Shown: positions 34,662-43,662 of the stretch, in pieces
How positions within the stretch are numbered: position 1 is the first letter of the stretch
How the letters are laid out: every line of letters starts with the position of its first letter
Origin: Shewanella colwelliana ATCC 39565
GTDB lineage: Bacteria; Pseudomonadota; Gammaproteobacteria; Enterobacterales; Shewanellaceae
Reading direction: 5' to 3'
Assembly: GCF_000518705.1 (NCBI RefSeq)
Contig: NZ_KI912479.1
Span: 62,001-126,000, forward strand
Length of the DNA stretch: 64,000 nt
Made by a program: the position numbers and the translations under genes
Notes under the pieces: generated by a model
The model's input: only the letters and a program-made list of their open reading frames with translations
Database searches by the model: none
Told to the model about the DNA's origin: nothing

Positions 34662-34730
34662 TGAGGTGCATAGCCTCTCAAGGTTTAAGCTCACTGCATC
34701 GAGTACGCTTAAACTCGCCTTTGAGGTGCA
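34662..34730. repeat. Imperfect inverted repeat flanked by a 9-bp direct repeat
   Basis: TGAGGTGCA occurs at 34662-34670 and 34722-34730. Between the copies, GTTTAAGC (34683-34690) pairs with GCTTAAAC (34707-34714), and the outer arms CCTCTCAAGG and CCTTTGAGG extend the fold with one bulge. It could be a relic of a small non-autonomous element or an RNA fold. Confidence 0.5.
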
Positions 34731-35012
34731 TTTTTGGCTGTCAGTTGAATAGCCTTACAAGGAAGTATCGGTTCTATTATCTATTCGCCTTGTGCGAGCT
34801 GCCAAAAAACATGTTGAGTCGATCCCATTCTTATATTGGTTGGTATTATTCTCATGTGCGTTGGCAGGTAATAATCATTGCCCACTCATTGGCTCAAGAG
34901 TCTCACGACTCATATTCTCACGCCCTAATGGATTATTGGTTATTTACTATCGAACAAGGCGGTGGGTATCATTGTCGCTCGCTCATAGCTGTGACAGCGT
35001 CTTTGGCGCAGA

Positions 35013-35041
35013 AAAAAGCCAGTAGTGGTTGCTACTGGCTT
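35013..35041 (-). terminator. Terminator of the ABC exporter operon
   Basis: AGCCAGTAG / CTACTGGCT, 6-nt loop, followed on the minus strand by a T run, 38 bp after the ATPase stop codon. Confidence 0.85.
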
Positions 35042-35078
35042 GAGTAGAGGCGATCTTTGAGCCTTATACTAATAAGCG

Positions 35079-35978
35079 TTAGGAGAATAATTTGTCTTCT
35101 AGGGTACGGCCACGTTGCAGCGTGTGGTATTGCCACTGGTGTGTGGCGAACAGTTCGAATAACTTTAATTCAAATTGATAACCAGCGTGCTTTGTATATT
35201 GGATCACAAACTCATTGTGTTGGCTATTCTTGACAGATAGTACCTCGGGGAGAGCATTAATTAGGCTGTTGAATTGTTCATTGTCGCAATCATGCATAGA
35301 TACCGTGAGATAGTCATCGGCTTGTGCATCTTTTATTGATACAGATTGATTTAATTCGCCTTGGTCAAGATAAAGCACCTTGTCACACAGTTTTTCAAGC
35401 TCATCTAGATTATGAGAACTAATCACAAAGGTGGTGTGGACCGACTGAGCGGTCACCAGTTCTCTAATCGCTTTGGCATTGGCAGGATCTAACCCTGCAG
35501 TGGGCTCATCAAGTAGAACCAGCTTAGGCTGCCCGATTAAAGCTTGGGCAATCGAGACTCGTTTACTCATGCCATGGCTCAACGAGAGCGGCTTTTGTGC
35601 GGCCACATCGGCTAAGCCCACCAAAGCGAGTACTCTCAGTGATTCTGCTTTGGCCTGTTTGTTGTTAAAGCCTTGCAGCTGCGCGAACAACACAAGTTGT
35701 GCTAGTACAGTCAGATTGGGATCAAGGCGTGCATCTTGTGGCAAGGCGGCAATTTGTCCCAGTAATGCCGTACTGTTCGGTCGCTCCCCAAATATTTTCA
35801 CTTGGCCATCAGTTGGACTGATATAGCCACAAAGCAGCGAGAATAGTGTGGTTTTACCGGCACCATTTGGACCAACCAGCGCAATGGGCGCACCAGCTTC
35901 AATGGTAAAGCTGACGTTATTTAGTGCACGTTTACTGCCGTAGGATTTACCGACACTTTCACAGGTAATTAGGCTCAT
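35079..35978 (-). CDS. ABC exporter ATP-binding protein (NatA/NosF type)
   Basis: A 299-residue ATPase of an ABC-2 type exporter. Walker A is GPNGAGKTT (about 37-45), the signature is LSHGMSKRVSIAQ, and Walker B is LVLLDEPTAGLD, followed by the H-loop SSHNLDE. The C-terminal 80 residues are an extra domain seen in NatA-like proteins. It overlaps the permease gene by 4 nt (ATGA), so the two are coupled. The cargo is unknown; there is no nos or nat gene nearby. Confidence 0.92.
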   Translation of the reverse strand: MSLITCESVGKSYGSKRALNNVSFTIEAGAPIALVGPNGAGKTTLFSLLCGYISPTDGQVKIFGERPNSTALLGQIAALPQDARLDPNLTVLAQLVLFAQLQGFNNKQAKAESLRVLALVGLADVAAQKPLSLSHGMSKRVSIAQALIGQPKLVLLDEPTAGLDPANAKAIRELVTAQSVHTTFVISSHNLDELEKLCDKVLYLDQGELNQSVSIKDAQADDYLTVSMHDCDNEQFNSLINALPEVLSVKNSQHNEFVIQYTKHAGYQFELKLFELFATHQWQYHTLQRGRTLEDKLFS

Positions 35979-36811
35979 AATGCGATCCTCGCCATGTAGG
36001 TTCTTCCAACTAGCAGTAGTACAGCAGCTTGGATCAAAGGGATGGGGGCAAAGGCTAAGCTGCCCAGGCCGCTCGTATTAATCATCATAGATAGCTGTGC
36101 ACCAGGAAGTACCCACTGCATTACACTATCAAGGCCTGGTAGGTAGTAGTTTAAAATGGCACTAACGATAGAGAATCCAGCCCAGAGTAATACGGCATAG
36201 ATTGTGGCTCTCATTGCCGAGTTGGCATACAAGGACAAAATTGCCATGGTGGCGGTAAAGGGGAGCAGCACTATCATAATATTGATGAAAATAAATAAAC
36301 TAGATGAGATTGCCGGCAGTAGTAATGAGGCATCACGGAACGCCACCAGTATCAATGTTGCGCCTAAAGTAAAGAGTAACAGTATTGCCTGAATAAGCAT
36401 GTAACCGACAAAACGTCCGAAAAATAGCGTATCTCGACTAGCACGTAGCGTTAGAAAACGAAAAGTTCCTCTGGCTCTATCTGATGCAAATTGATCGGCA
36501 CTCACTGAGATACTGAACAAGGGGAACAGATATAAGGCGGCTATCCAGACGATTGCCATTTCGGCAACGGGCCAAGAAAACAGTTCGCTCACTGAGGACT
36601 CACCAAAGAGCGCGGCCAGAAATTGTTTAAAATCAGGTGAAAAAAGATAAATGGATGCTTGTTTGACCGGGTACCATAAGATCAGAAACCACACTAATGC
36701 AAAGGCCGCCAAGGCAATAAGCCCACGGGTATTAAACAAAATTTTCTTCAGCTCAAATTTAGCGACGAGCAGTGTCGCACCCAATGAGCTAATTGGCTTA
36801 ACAGTGTCCAA
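35975..36811 (-). CDS. ABC-2 type permease
   Basis: A 278-residue inner-membrane protein with about six helices and a charged N-terminus. It resembles NosY-type permeases. A conserved-looking stretch SDRARGTFRFLTLRASRDTL lies after the second helix. The start is TTG at 36811: AAGGAA lies 8 nt before it and no ATG is better placed. It is the first gene of the two-gene exporter operon. Confidence 0.88.
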   Translation of the reverse strand: MDTVKPISSLGATLLVAKFELKKILFNTRGLIALAAFALVWFLILWYPVKQASIYLFSPDFKQFLAALFGESSVSELFSWPVAEMAIVWIAALYLFPLFSISVSADQFASDRARGTFRFLTLRASRDTLFFGRFVGYMLIQAILLLFTLGATLILVAFRDASLLLPAISSSLFIFINIMIVLLPFTATMAILSLYANSAMRATIYAVLLWAGFSIVSAILNYYLPGLDSVMQWVLPGAQLSMMINTSGLGSLAFAPIPLIQAAVLLLVGRTYMARIAL

Positions 36812-36892
36812 AGGTATTTCCTTTTCCTATTATTAATTTTGTTACACTATCACTAAATTGTGTTCTAGACAGTGTCAGTGTGTACTCAAATG

Positions 36893-37549
36893 TTACAACT
36901 GATTATCAATGAGTTGCGCAACTAAGTGTTTGAGTTCTGCAACCTCTTGCTCGAGCTGTTCAACTCTCCTTGGGAGTGTGTCACTGTGATGGTGTTCTGA
37001 AGGCGTTGAGGCATCTGCATTAACACTAACCTGAGCAATGTGGTGTTCAGTGTCGCTGAGCAGTTCTGCAAAACGACACTCGCGTTTACCTGGTTCTCGT
37101 GCCAGTTGCGTAACCATGGGGCTGTCGAGCGTTGCCAGCGCATGAAGTGTCTGCTCTACTTCGGCCACATCATTAAAATGATGCAATCTATTACTGCGGG
37201 TACGAAGCTCTCCTGCAGTTTGTGGACCCCGAAGGAGTAATAAGCAGATCACAGCAACTTGACCGCCATTAAGTTGTAACTGACTAAATTCGGTATTACA
37301 AAAACGGTGCTTATATTTGATCACTCTAGAGCCAAACCCCGTCTGCTCAGAGATAAGGCGTTTTTTGGTCAATGAATCAATAGCAATTTGTACTTCTGTT
37401 TCACTCAGGTTCATGACAGGCTCTCGGCTAGATTTTTGATTACAGGCTAGCGTCAGGCCGTTGAGGGATAGGGGATATTGCTCTGGGGTGGTTTTTTCTT
37501 TTTCTAATAGACAACCGATAATGCGCGCTTCGTGAGAGTTAAAGTTCAT
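36893..37549 (-). CDS. yceH: YceH family protein (DUF480)
   Basis: A 218-residue protein of the YceH family: two winged-helix domains with EARIIGCLLEKEKTTPEQYP, LACNQKSSREPVMNLSE and LAREPGKRECRFAEL, then a C-terminal coiled coil (VEQLEQEVAELKHLVAQL). Biochemical function is unknown to me. I start at ATG 37549 (MNFNSHEAR) by comparison with E. coli YceH; a GTG at 37564 is the alternative. The start lies only about 20 nt after a terminator hairpin. Confidence 0.93.
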   Translation of the reverse strand: MNFNSHEARIIGCLLEKEKTTPEQYPLSLNGLTLACNQKSSREPVMNLSETEVQIAIDSLTKKRLISEQTGFGSRVIKYKHRFCNTEFSQLQLNGGQVAVICLLLLRGPQTAGELRTRSNRLHHFNDVAEVEQTLHALATLDSPMVTQLAREPGKRECRFAELLSDTEHHIAQVSVNADASTPSEHHHSDTLPRRVEQLEQEVAELKHLVAQLIDNQL

Positions 37550-37565
37550 ACTTACTGAATCCACA

Positions 37566-37604
37566 TAAAAAAAGCATAGCTTGTTATAACAGAGCTATGC
37601 TTTT
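37566..37604. terminator. Terminator between the cvfB-like gene and yceH
   Basis: A 12-bp stem (37570-37581 with 37593-37604) with an 11-nt loop. On the minus strand a run of seven T follows. It ends the upstream S1-protein transcript about 45 nt after its stop codon and sits directly before yceH. Confidence 0.85.
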
Positions 37605-37647
37605 ATTCAAAGGTTATCCTAGGAGCAACTTTGTTATTGCTTAACTT

Positions 37648-38481
37648 CTAGTCAACAAGACGAATGCCATCGCTATCGATACTAATCTTTTGCATCTTGT
37701 ATAATCCGCCGATGCTTTTCTTGAAGGCTTTTTTACTCATTGCCAGCTCGGCGTAAATTTTCTCTGCATCGGTTTTATCTGTGAGTGGCAGAAAACCTCC
37801 TGCTTGCTTGAGCTTAAAGATAATCGTATTGGCGTGCTTGTCGAGTTCCTCTTTCACACCACGCTGTAAAACCAAATCGATTTTATCATCGGTGCGAACT
37901 CGTTTGATGAAGCCTTTAAGCCGCTGACCGAAGCGTAATTCACGAAAGACTTCATTTTTATAGATAACACCCCAATGGGCGTGATCGATAATGGCTTTAT
38001 AGCCAAGATCAGTGGTGCCACCAATGATCAAGTTAACTTCTTGGTCATTACGGTAAGGCGGTGGGGTTAAATCGAGAAACTTTTCGACTTTTGATGAAGC
38101 AACGATACGATCATCAGCTTTATTGATAAAGACATAGACGAGGTATGAGCGGCCAACTTCAATCTCTTTATGTTGTTCGCCAAAGGGTAAAAACAGATCC
38201 TTGTCGAGCCCCCAATCTAAAAATGCACCATAAGGACCGGTAGCGATAGCTTTTAGATAGGCAAATTGCCCTACCTGAACTAAGGGTTTTTTAGTTGTGG
38301 CTATGACCTTATCTTCTGAGTCTAGGTAAAGAAATACATCGACACTGTCACCCACTGCGCACTGCTTTGGCATGACTTTTTTAGGCAGTAATACTTGGCC
38401 TAATTCATGTGCATTTAAATACACACCAAAATCAACATTTTTGACAACTTCTAGGGTACAGGATTTTCCTATCTCAACCAT
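37648..38481 (-). CDS. CvfB/YitL-like S1 RNA-binding protein
   Basis: A 277-residue protein with tandem S1-like domains: about 1-60 (FGVYLNAHELGQVLLPKK), 65-130 (GPYGAFLDWGLDKDLFLPF) and 140-210 (GYKAIIDHAHWGVIYKNEV). A C-terminal winged-helix part follows (AMSKKAFKKSIGGLYK). CvfB in Staphylococcus binds RNA and affects virulence gene expression. I start at ATG 38481 (MVEIGKSC) with GAGAG just upstream; the frame opens at 38508. It is a single gene. Confidence 0.9.
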   Translation of the reverse strand: MVEIGKSCTLEVVKNVDFGVYLNAHELGQVLLPKKVMPKQCAVGDSVDVFLYLDSEDKVIATTKKPLVQVGQFAYLKAIATGPYGAFLDWGLDKDLFLPFGEQHKEIEVGRSYLVYVFINKADDRIVASSKVEKFLDLTPPPYRNDQEVNLIIGGTTDLGYKAIIDHAHWGVIYKNEVFRELRFGQRLKGFIKRVRTDDKIDLVLQRGVKEELDKHANTIIFKLKQAGGFLPLTDKTDAEKIYAELAMSKKAFKKSIGGLYKMQKISIDSDGIRLVD

Positions 38482-38916
38482 GGGACTCTCTATCACAATA
38501 GCGTACAAATTCGACTGCGGATTATAGTGGAAAATTGTGTATTATGCTGTAACTCTATTTGATTAAGGCAGTTAATTTCACACTATTATCGGCTTAGGTG
38601 GTGTAATTGCGCATTTTGTTGATGAATTCGAACGATAAATGCGGGATAAATCTTGCAATAAATTAATGTGATAATGATACTTGCAATTAGTTAATTTCAG
38701 GGGTTTAATTGCGCGCCTTTTTTTACTTTAGAAAAAAGTGAAATCAAAGCGTGAAACGGCAGACCTTCGCAGCGTTAAGCGGGTGAGTTTTTGCCCATCG
38801 AATCGATGTTGATATTGCAGCTTGCTTCAAAGTGAGAGTGCGGTATCGAGAGACATTAATGTGTTGGTAGGTGCGCACCTACTGAATATCAATGTACACA
38901 CACAGGTTGAGAAAAT
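38482..38916. other. Intergenic region and putative long leader of speA
   Basis: 435 bp without a gene. The half near 38600-38710 is AT-rich and likely holds promoters for both flanking genes. The half near speA holds an inverted repeat CATCG-AAT-CGATG (38796-38808) and the palindrome at 38867-38882. I recognise no known riboswitch. Confidence 0.5.
38867..38882. promoter_or_regulatory. Perfect 16-bp palindrome before speA
   Basis: GTAGGTGCGCACCTAC, centred about 42 bp before the speA ATG. It may be an operator or an mRNA hairpin near the ribosome-binding site. It does not match ArgR or other operators I know. Confidence 0.45.
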
Positions 38917-40830
38917 ATGAGTAATTGGTCTATTAAAGATGCTTATGCAGGTTATAACGTAAACTACTGGAGCTCAGGGCTCTATGGCATAAGCGAGACC
39001 GGTGAGGTGACGGTATCGCCCGATCCGAATCATCCTGAGCATGCAATCGGCTTAAATGCACTGGCTAACGATATGGTTAAGTCTGGTGTCGCATTGCCCG
39101 TATTGGTGCGCTTTCCGCAGATCCTCCATCATAGAGTGAATAGCTTGTGTCATGCATTTAACCAAGCGATTCAAAAGTATGACTATCAGTCTGATTACCT
39201 GCTGGTTTACCCCATTAAAGTGAACCAACAACAAACCGTGGTTGAAGAGATCTTGGCGAGCCAAGTATCAAAAGAGGTACCACAGTTAGGGTTAGAAGCG
39301 GGCAGTAAGCCCGAGTTGATGGCTGTATTAGCCATGGCTCAAAAGGCCAGTTCAGTGATTATCTGTAACGGTTATAAGGACGTCGAGTATATCCGTCTTG
39401 CACTGATTGGTGAAAAATTAGGCCATAGTGTTTACATCGTATTAGAGAAGTTATCCGAGCTAAAAATCATCTTAGCGGAAGCGAAGAAACTGGGCGTTAC
39501 TCCAAGACTGGGTCTTCGTGTGCGCTTAGCGTTTCAAGGTAAAGGTAAGTGGCAGGCCAGTGGCGGTGAAAAATCAAAATTTGGTCTTTCTGCGGCGCAA
39601 GTGTTGACCGTTATCGATTCACTAAAGCAAAACGATATGCTTGATTGCTTGCAGTTATTGCACTTCCACCTCGGCTCGCAGATTGCCAATATTCGCGATA
39701 TCAGAAGTGGTGTGAGTGAAGCGGGTCGCTTCTATTGCGAACTTCAAAAACTGGGTGCAAATGTTAAGTGCTTCGATGTTGGTGGGGGGTTAGCGGTCGA
39801 TTATGACGGAACTCGAAGCCAAAGCAGTAACTCAATGAACTACGGTTTAACTGAGTATGCTAATAACATCGTTAGTGTGCTAACAGATATGTGTAATGAG
39901 TACGAGCAGCCCATGCCGCGGTTGATTTCTGAATCGGGTCGTTATTTAACTGCCCATCACGCGGTATTGATCACTGACGTTATCGGCACCGAAGCCTATA
40001 AACCAGAAGAGGTCGTGGCCCCCGATGACGAAGCACCTCAGCAGCTGAAAAACATGTGGCAATCGTGGACAGAGGTCAGTGCGCGCGCCGATCAACGTGC
40101 CTTGATTGAAATCTACCATGATGTGCAAAGTGATTTAACTGAAGTCCATTCACTGTTCGCTTTAGGACAAATGAGCCTAAATGACAGAGCTTGGGCTGAA
40201 CAGATGAACCTGCGTGTGTGTTATGAGCTTAAAGGTGTGATGAGCGGTAAGTATCGTTTTCACCGTCCGGTAATTGATGAGCTCAATGAGAAGTTAGCCG
40301 ATAAGTTCTTTGTGAACTTCTCACTGTTCCAATCGCTGCCAGATGCATGGGGTATCGATCAAGTGTTCCCTGTTATGCCATTAAGCGGGCTTGATAAGGA
40401 GCCTGAGCGCCGCGCAGTGATGCTAGATATAACCTGTGACTCAGATGGTATTGTGGATCAATATGTCGATGGTCAAGGGATTGAAACGACCTTACCAGTG
40501 CCTGCATGGAGTGCAGAAAGCCCTTATTTGATTGGTTTCTTCCTAGTGGGAGCCTACCAAGAGATTTTAGGTGATATGCATAACCTGTTTGGTGACACCA
40601 ATTCAGCCGTAGTGCGTTTGGATGACGACGGGCTTGTGAATATTGAGTCGGTACTGGCTGGTGACACTGTCGCGGATGTGTTGCGTTACGTGAACCTTGA
40701 TGCCGTGTCGTTTATGCGTACCTATGAAGAACTAGTTAATCTGCATATTCAAGAAGATGAACGCGCAAACATCCTTGAAGAGCTGCAAGTCGGCCTGAAA
40801 GGTTACACTTATTTAGAAGACTTCTCGTAG
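38917..40830 (+). CDS. speA: Biosynthetic arginine decarboxylase
   Basis: SpeA converts arginine to agmatine, the first step of the agmatine route to putrescine. The 637-residue protein is the PLP fold III type with Lys101 in YPIKVNQQQTVVEEI. The glycine-rich loop is FDVGGGLAVDYDG, and the second active-site Cys region is MLDITCDSDG. Length compares with 658 in E. coli. It is followed by speD and speB in the same direction, so it heads a polyamine cluster. Confidence 0.97.
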   Translation: MSNWSIKDAYAGYNVNYWSSGLYGISETGEVTVSPDPNHPEHAIGLNALANDMVKSGVALPVLVRFPQILHHRVNSLCHAFNQAIQKYDYQSDYLLVYPIKVNQQQTVVEEILASQVSKEVPQLGLEAGSKPELMAVLAMAQKASSVIICNGYKDVEYIRLALIGEKLGHSVYIVLEKLSELKIILAEAKKLGVTPRLGLRVRLAFQGKGKWQASGGEKSKFGLSAAQVLTVIDSLKQNDMLDCLQLLHFHLGSQIANIRDIRSGVSEAGRFYCELQKLGANVKCFDVGGGLAVDYDGTRSQSSNSMNYGLTEYANNIVSVLTDMCNEYEQPMPRLISESGRYLTAHHAVLITDVIGTEAYKPEEVVAPDDEAPQQLKNMWQSWTEVSARADQRALIEIYHDVQSDLTEVHSLFALGQMSLNDRAWAEQMNLRVCYELKGVMSGKYRFHRPVIDELNEKLADKFFVNFSLFQSLPDAWGIDQVFPVMPLSGLDKEPERRAVMLDITCDSDGIVDQYVDGQGIETTLPVPAWSAESPYLIGFFLVGAYQEILGDMHNLFGDTNSAVVRLDDDGLVNIESVLAGDTVADVLRYVNLDAVSFMRTYEELVNLHIQEDERANILEELQVGLKGYTYLEDFS

Positions 40831-40860
40831 CCGAAAAGTGATAGTGTGAGTGACCACAAA

Positions 40861-40888
40861 GCCAGTTTTAAGTTTACTTAAAGCTGGC
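40861..40888 (+). terminator. Hairpin between speA and speD, possible attenuator
   Basis: A 12-bp stem with one G-T pair (40861-40872 with 40877-40888) and TTTA loop. Only TT follows before CTACAGTTTT, so it is a weak terminator and may set the ratio of speA to speD transcripts. Confidence 0.5.
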
Positions 40889-40922
40889 TTCTACAGTTTT
40901 AAGTGACTGGACATCAATTTAT

Positions 40923-41843
40923 ATGTTTTTTGAGGGCTCAGAAAAGAGAATCGAAATCGTTGTGAATGGCGACAGCCAATCGCTGCGATCCTTTGGCGAT
41001 TCATTTTGGCAGCAAGCCGTTGCTAAAGCTGGCGCAGATGTGCTCTCTAAAATTAGTAACTCAGGCTGTGATGCGTACCTCTTAAGTGAGTCGAGTTTGT
41101 TTGTTTGGGACAAACGGCTAGTCATGCTCACGTGCGGCAATACCAACTTAGTCGATGCTGCGTTGTTTATGATTGATCAACTCAATAGCGTGAATATAGC
41201 GTGGTTAAGTTATCAGCGTAAGAGTGAATTTCTGTCGCATCTGCAATCGAGCCATTTTGAAGACGATATACAGCGACTCAATGAGGTGATGATTGGACGG
41301 GCGTATCGCATCGGTCATCTCGATGGACATCATCACTATTTTTATTGCAGCCAAAAAGGTGAATCGGCAAGTGTGAGCCGGAGTATGCAGATGTATCATA
41401 TTGATGGCCAAGTGGCTGACTATTTACGCGGTGATACACTGGATGCCATGTCGATTAGACAGCGCCTAAAGTTAGCCCCCCTGTTTTGTGATTTTGAGTT
41501 TGACGACCATCTGTTTAATCCTTTTGGATATTCGATAAACGGGATCAGACATAATGACTATTTTACGATTCACATAACACCGCAAGAGAGAAGCTCTTAT
41601 GTGAGTATTGAAACTAACTTGAATTCTGCACTCGAAGCGTCCAGTATATTTTGCGAGCTGTTAAATATTCTGAACCCAAGAGTGTGGGATGTGATTGGAT
41701 TTAATGGGCAGCTGGTTGTTGATGCATTCCCGCCACATATTGATTTGGCTGATTGCAATGTGTCACTCAACCAGGCCGATACACTTTATATCAACCATTA
41801 CAAACAGGCCAAGCGCGAGCGCTTAGTGGCCGAAGCTTTGTGA
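40923..41843 (+). CDS. speD: S-adenosylmethionine decarboxylase, eukaryote-like type
   Basis: Makes decarboxylated SAM, the aminopropyl donor for spermidine-type polyamines. The 306-residue proenzyme follows the eukaryotic family (PF01536), not the short bacterial SpeD: FFEGSEKRIEI at the start, and the self-cleavage site LLSESSLFV. Cleavage between Glu56 and Ser57 would create the pyruvoyl group. Cys71 in LTCGNT lies 14 residues later, exactly the spacing of Ser68 to Cys82 in the human enzyme. It lies between speA and speB, with speB 28 nt downstream. No aminopropyltransferase gene is present in the window. Confidence 0.9.
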   Translation: MFFEGSEKRIEIVVNGDSQSLRSFGDSFWQQAVAKAGADVLSKISNSGCDAYLLSESSLFVWDKRLVMLTCGNTNLVDAALFMIDQLNSVNIAWLSYQRKSEFLSHLQSSHFEDDIQRLNEVMIGRAYRIGHLDGHHHYFYCSQKGESASVSRSMQMYHIDGQVADYLRGDTLDAMSIRQRLKLAPLFCDFEFDDHLFNPFGYSINGIRHNDYFTIHITPQERSSYVSIETNLNSALEASSIFCELLNILNPRVWDVIGFNGQLVVDAFPPHIDLADCNVSLNQADTLYINHYKQAKRERLVAEAL

Positions 41844-41870
41844 TAATAATTTAGATTATATGGAGCACCT

Positions 41871-42794
41871 ATGACCACTTTTGCAGACAAGCCTGATTAT
41901 TCGCTTTATTCCAATGCATTTGGTTATTTAAGACAGCCGCTGGATTTTAAACCACTAGAAAGTGATGCCGACGTAGTGGTGCTAGGCTTGCCATTTGATA
42001 TGGCTACCACTGGGCGCTCAGGCGGCCGTATGGGGCCTGGTGCGATACGTCAAGCATCGGTGAATCTGGCCTGGGAAGAAACACGTTGGCCATGGGATTT
42101 CAAACTCAGTGACCATCTAAAGATGGTTGATGCGGGTGACTTAGTGTACGACTGTGGTGACTCAGCAGATTTTACTCAACGAGTTGAAGACTTTGCCACT
42201 GCAATCGTTGAGTCAGGCAAAGCGATGTTAAGCTTTGGTGGTGATCATTTTGTGACTTTACCACTGCTGCGCGCCCATTATAAAAAGCACGGTAAGATGG
42301 CATTGCTGCACTTTGATGCTCATACCGATACCTATAGCCAGGGCAGTAAGTATGACCATGGCACCATGTTCTTCCATGCCCCGAACGAGGGGATTATCGA
42401 TGCTGCACATTCAATTCAAATTGGCATCCGTACTGAATATGATAAGAGCAGTCATCTCTTTAAGGTGATTGATGCAGCGACGGCGAATGATCTCACGGCA
42501 GACGAGATCGTGGCGCAAATTAAGCAAAGAGTCGGTGATATGCCACTTTACGTCACGTTCGATATCGATTGTTTAGACCCAGCGTTTGCCCCAGGTACGG
42601 GGACGCCTGTTTGTGGTGGTTTAACAAGCGATAAGGCGATGAAGATTATCCGTGGCTTGAGGGGCATGAACGTCGTCGGTATGGATGTGGTTGAAGTGGC
42701 GCCTGCTTATGATTCGGCAGAAATTACGGCGTTGGCTGGTGCTACCTTAGGCCTTGAAATGCTTCATGTTTGGGCGTCAGCTAACAAGAAGTAG
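41871..42794 (+). CDS. speB: Agmatinase
   Basis: Hydrolyses agmatine to putrescine and urea, completing the route begun by SpeA. The 307-residue ureohydrolase has the two-manganese ligands in SFGGDHFVT, LLHFDAHTDTY and TFDIDCLDPAFAPGTGTP. GGAG lies 7 nt before the ATG. It is cotranscribed with speD (28-nt gap). Agmatinase rather than arginase fits both the neighbours and the length. Confidence 0.96.
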   Translation: MTTFADKPDYSLYSNAFGYLRQPLDFKPLESDADVVVLGLPFDMATTGRSGGRMGPGAIRQASVNLAWEETRWPWDFKLSDHLKMVDAGDLVYDCGDSADFTQRVEDFATAIVESGKAMLSFGGDHFVTLPLLRAHYKKHGKMALLHFDAHTDTYSQGSKYDHGTMFFHAPNEGIIDAAHSIQIGIRTEYDKSSHLFKVIDAATANDLTADEIVAQIKQRVGDMPLYVTFDIDCLDPAFAPGTGTPVCGGLTSDKAMKIIRGLRGMNVVGMDVVEVAPAYDSAEITALAGATLGLEMLHVWASANKK

Positions 42795-42996
42795 TCGACC
42801 ACAAATTAAAAGCCGTTATCGTGCTGTGTATTAGCGGTTTGACTGCAGTGGAGGCGATGATCAAACGTCAGCTTTCACTAGGCTTTTAAGACGGTAAAAC
42901 TGCTAACAAGCATAGCGTTTATGTTTAGGTCACTCACATCATTGACTGCGAGCTAAACTTGAAAGATAAGCCGCAGTCATTAGTTAGGGAAATAAG

Positions 42997-43638
42997 ATGT
43001 CCAATTTAAGTGATATTAGGCGTGAATATACCTTAGGGGGATTGCATCGGGAGGATCTGCCTGAGGAGCCGATGGCACTGTTTGCTAAATGGTTGGAAGA
43101 GGTGCGTGATGCCGATGTGTTGCCAGATCCTACTGCGATGTCAGTGGCAACGGTTGATGAAACCGGGCAGCCTTTTCAGCGTATCGTGTTACTAAAACGT
43201 TTTGACAATAATGGCTTTGTCTTCTTTACCAACTTAGAAAGTCGTAAGGCGGAGCAAATAGCCCACAACAGTAAAGTGAGCCTACTGTTTCCTTGGCATG
43301 CTTTAGAGCGCCAAGTGGCCATCACTGGTGTTGCCGAGCCGTTATCGACGGCTGAGGTGCTTAAGTATTTTATTACGCGTCCTAAAGAGAGCCAGATAGC
43401 GGCTTGGGTATCAAAACAGTCGAGTAAAATTTCAGCCCGCCAAGCCCTTGAGAGTAAATTTGCCGAGATGAAAGCGAAATTTAGTCAGGGTGAAGTGCCT
43501 TTACCTAAGTTTTGGGGCGGCTACTTAGTCCGTCCATCAAGCATTGAATTTTGGCAAGGTGGTGAACACCGCTTACATGACCGGTTTCTATATAGTGAAG
43601 AGGCTGGTGGTTGGGACATTTCTCGTTTAGCGCCATAA
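42997..43638 (+). CDS. pdxH: Pyridoxamine 5'-phosphate oxidase
   Basis: FMN-dependent oxidase that makes PLP from pyridoxine or pyridoxamine phosphate. The 213 residues include RIVLLKRFDNNGFVFFTN (FMN site), LFPWHALERQV and the C-terminal EFWQGGEHRLHDRFLY. Length matches E. coli (218). AGGGA precedes the ATG. The two PLP enzymes or users nearby (SpeA, SdaA excluded) make no operon with it; it has its own terminator. Confidence 0.97.
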   Translation: MSNLSDIRREYTLGGLHREDLPEEPMALFAKWLEEVRDADVLPDPTAMSVATVDETGQPFQRIVLLKRFDNNGFVFFTNLESRKAEQIAHNSKVSLLFPWHALERQVAITGVAEPLSTAEVLKYFITRPKESQIAAWVSKQSSKISARQALESKFAEMKAKFSQGEVPLPKFWGGYLVRPSSIEFWQGGEHRLHDRFLYSEEAGGWDISRLAP

Positions 43639-43662
43639 TGCCTTATCACTCTGCTTAAAACT

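Larger units (their letters stand above)
34413..35078. other. Non-coding region with repeats after the cold-shock gene
   Basis: 666 bp with no credible gene. It contains the csp terminator (34453-34484), an 18-unit tetranucleotide repeat (34513-34584), an imperfect inverted repeat with a flanking direct repeat (34662-34730), and the ABC-operon terminator (35013-35041). Open frames of up to 132 codons exist here, but they lack initiation signals and read as low-complexity or Cys/Ser/Leu-rich nonsense. Confidence 0.6.

Noticed and set aside
34496..34681. 61-codon minus-strand frame containing the repeat, suggesting a phase-variable gene
   Set aside because: The frame is mostly the repeat itself (Gln-Ser-Gly-Arg), with no domain before or after it.
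34649..35047. 132-codon open frame after the tetranucleotide repeat
   Set aside because: No ribosome-binding site, odd Cys/Ser-rich composition, runs through the inverted repeat and into the ABC terminator; it looks like chance.
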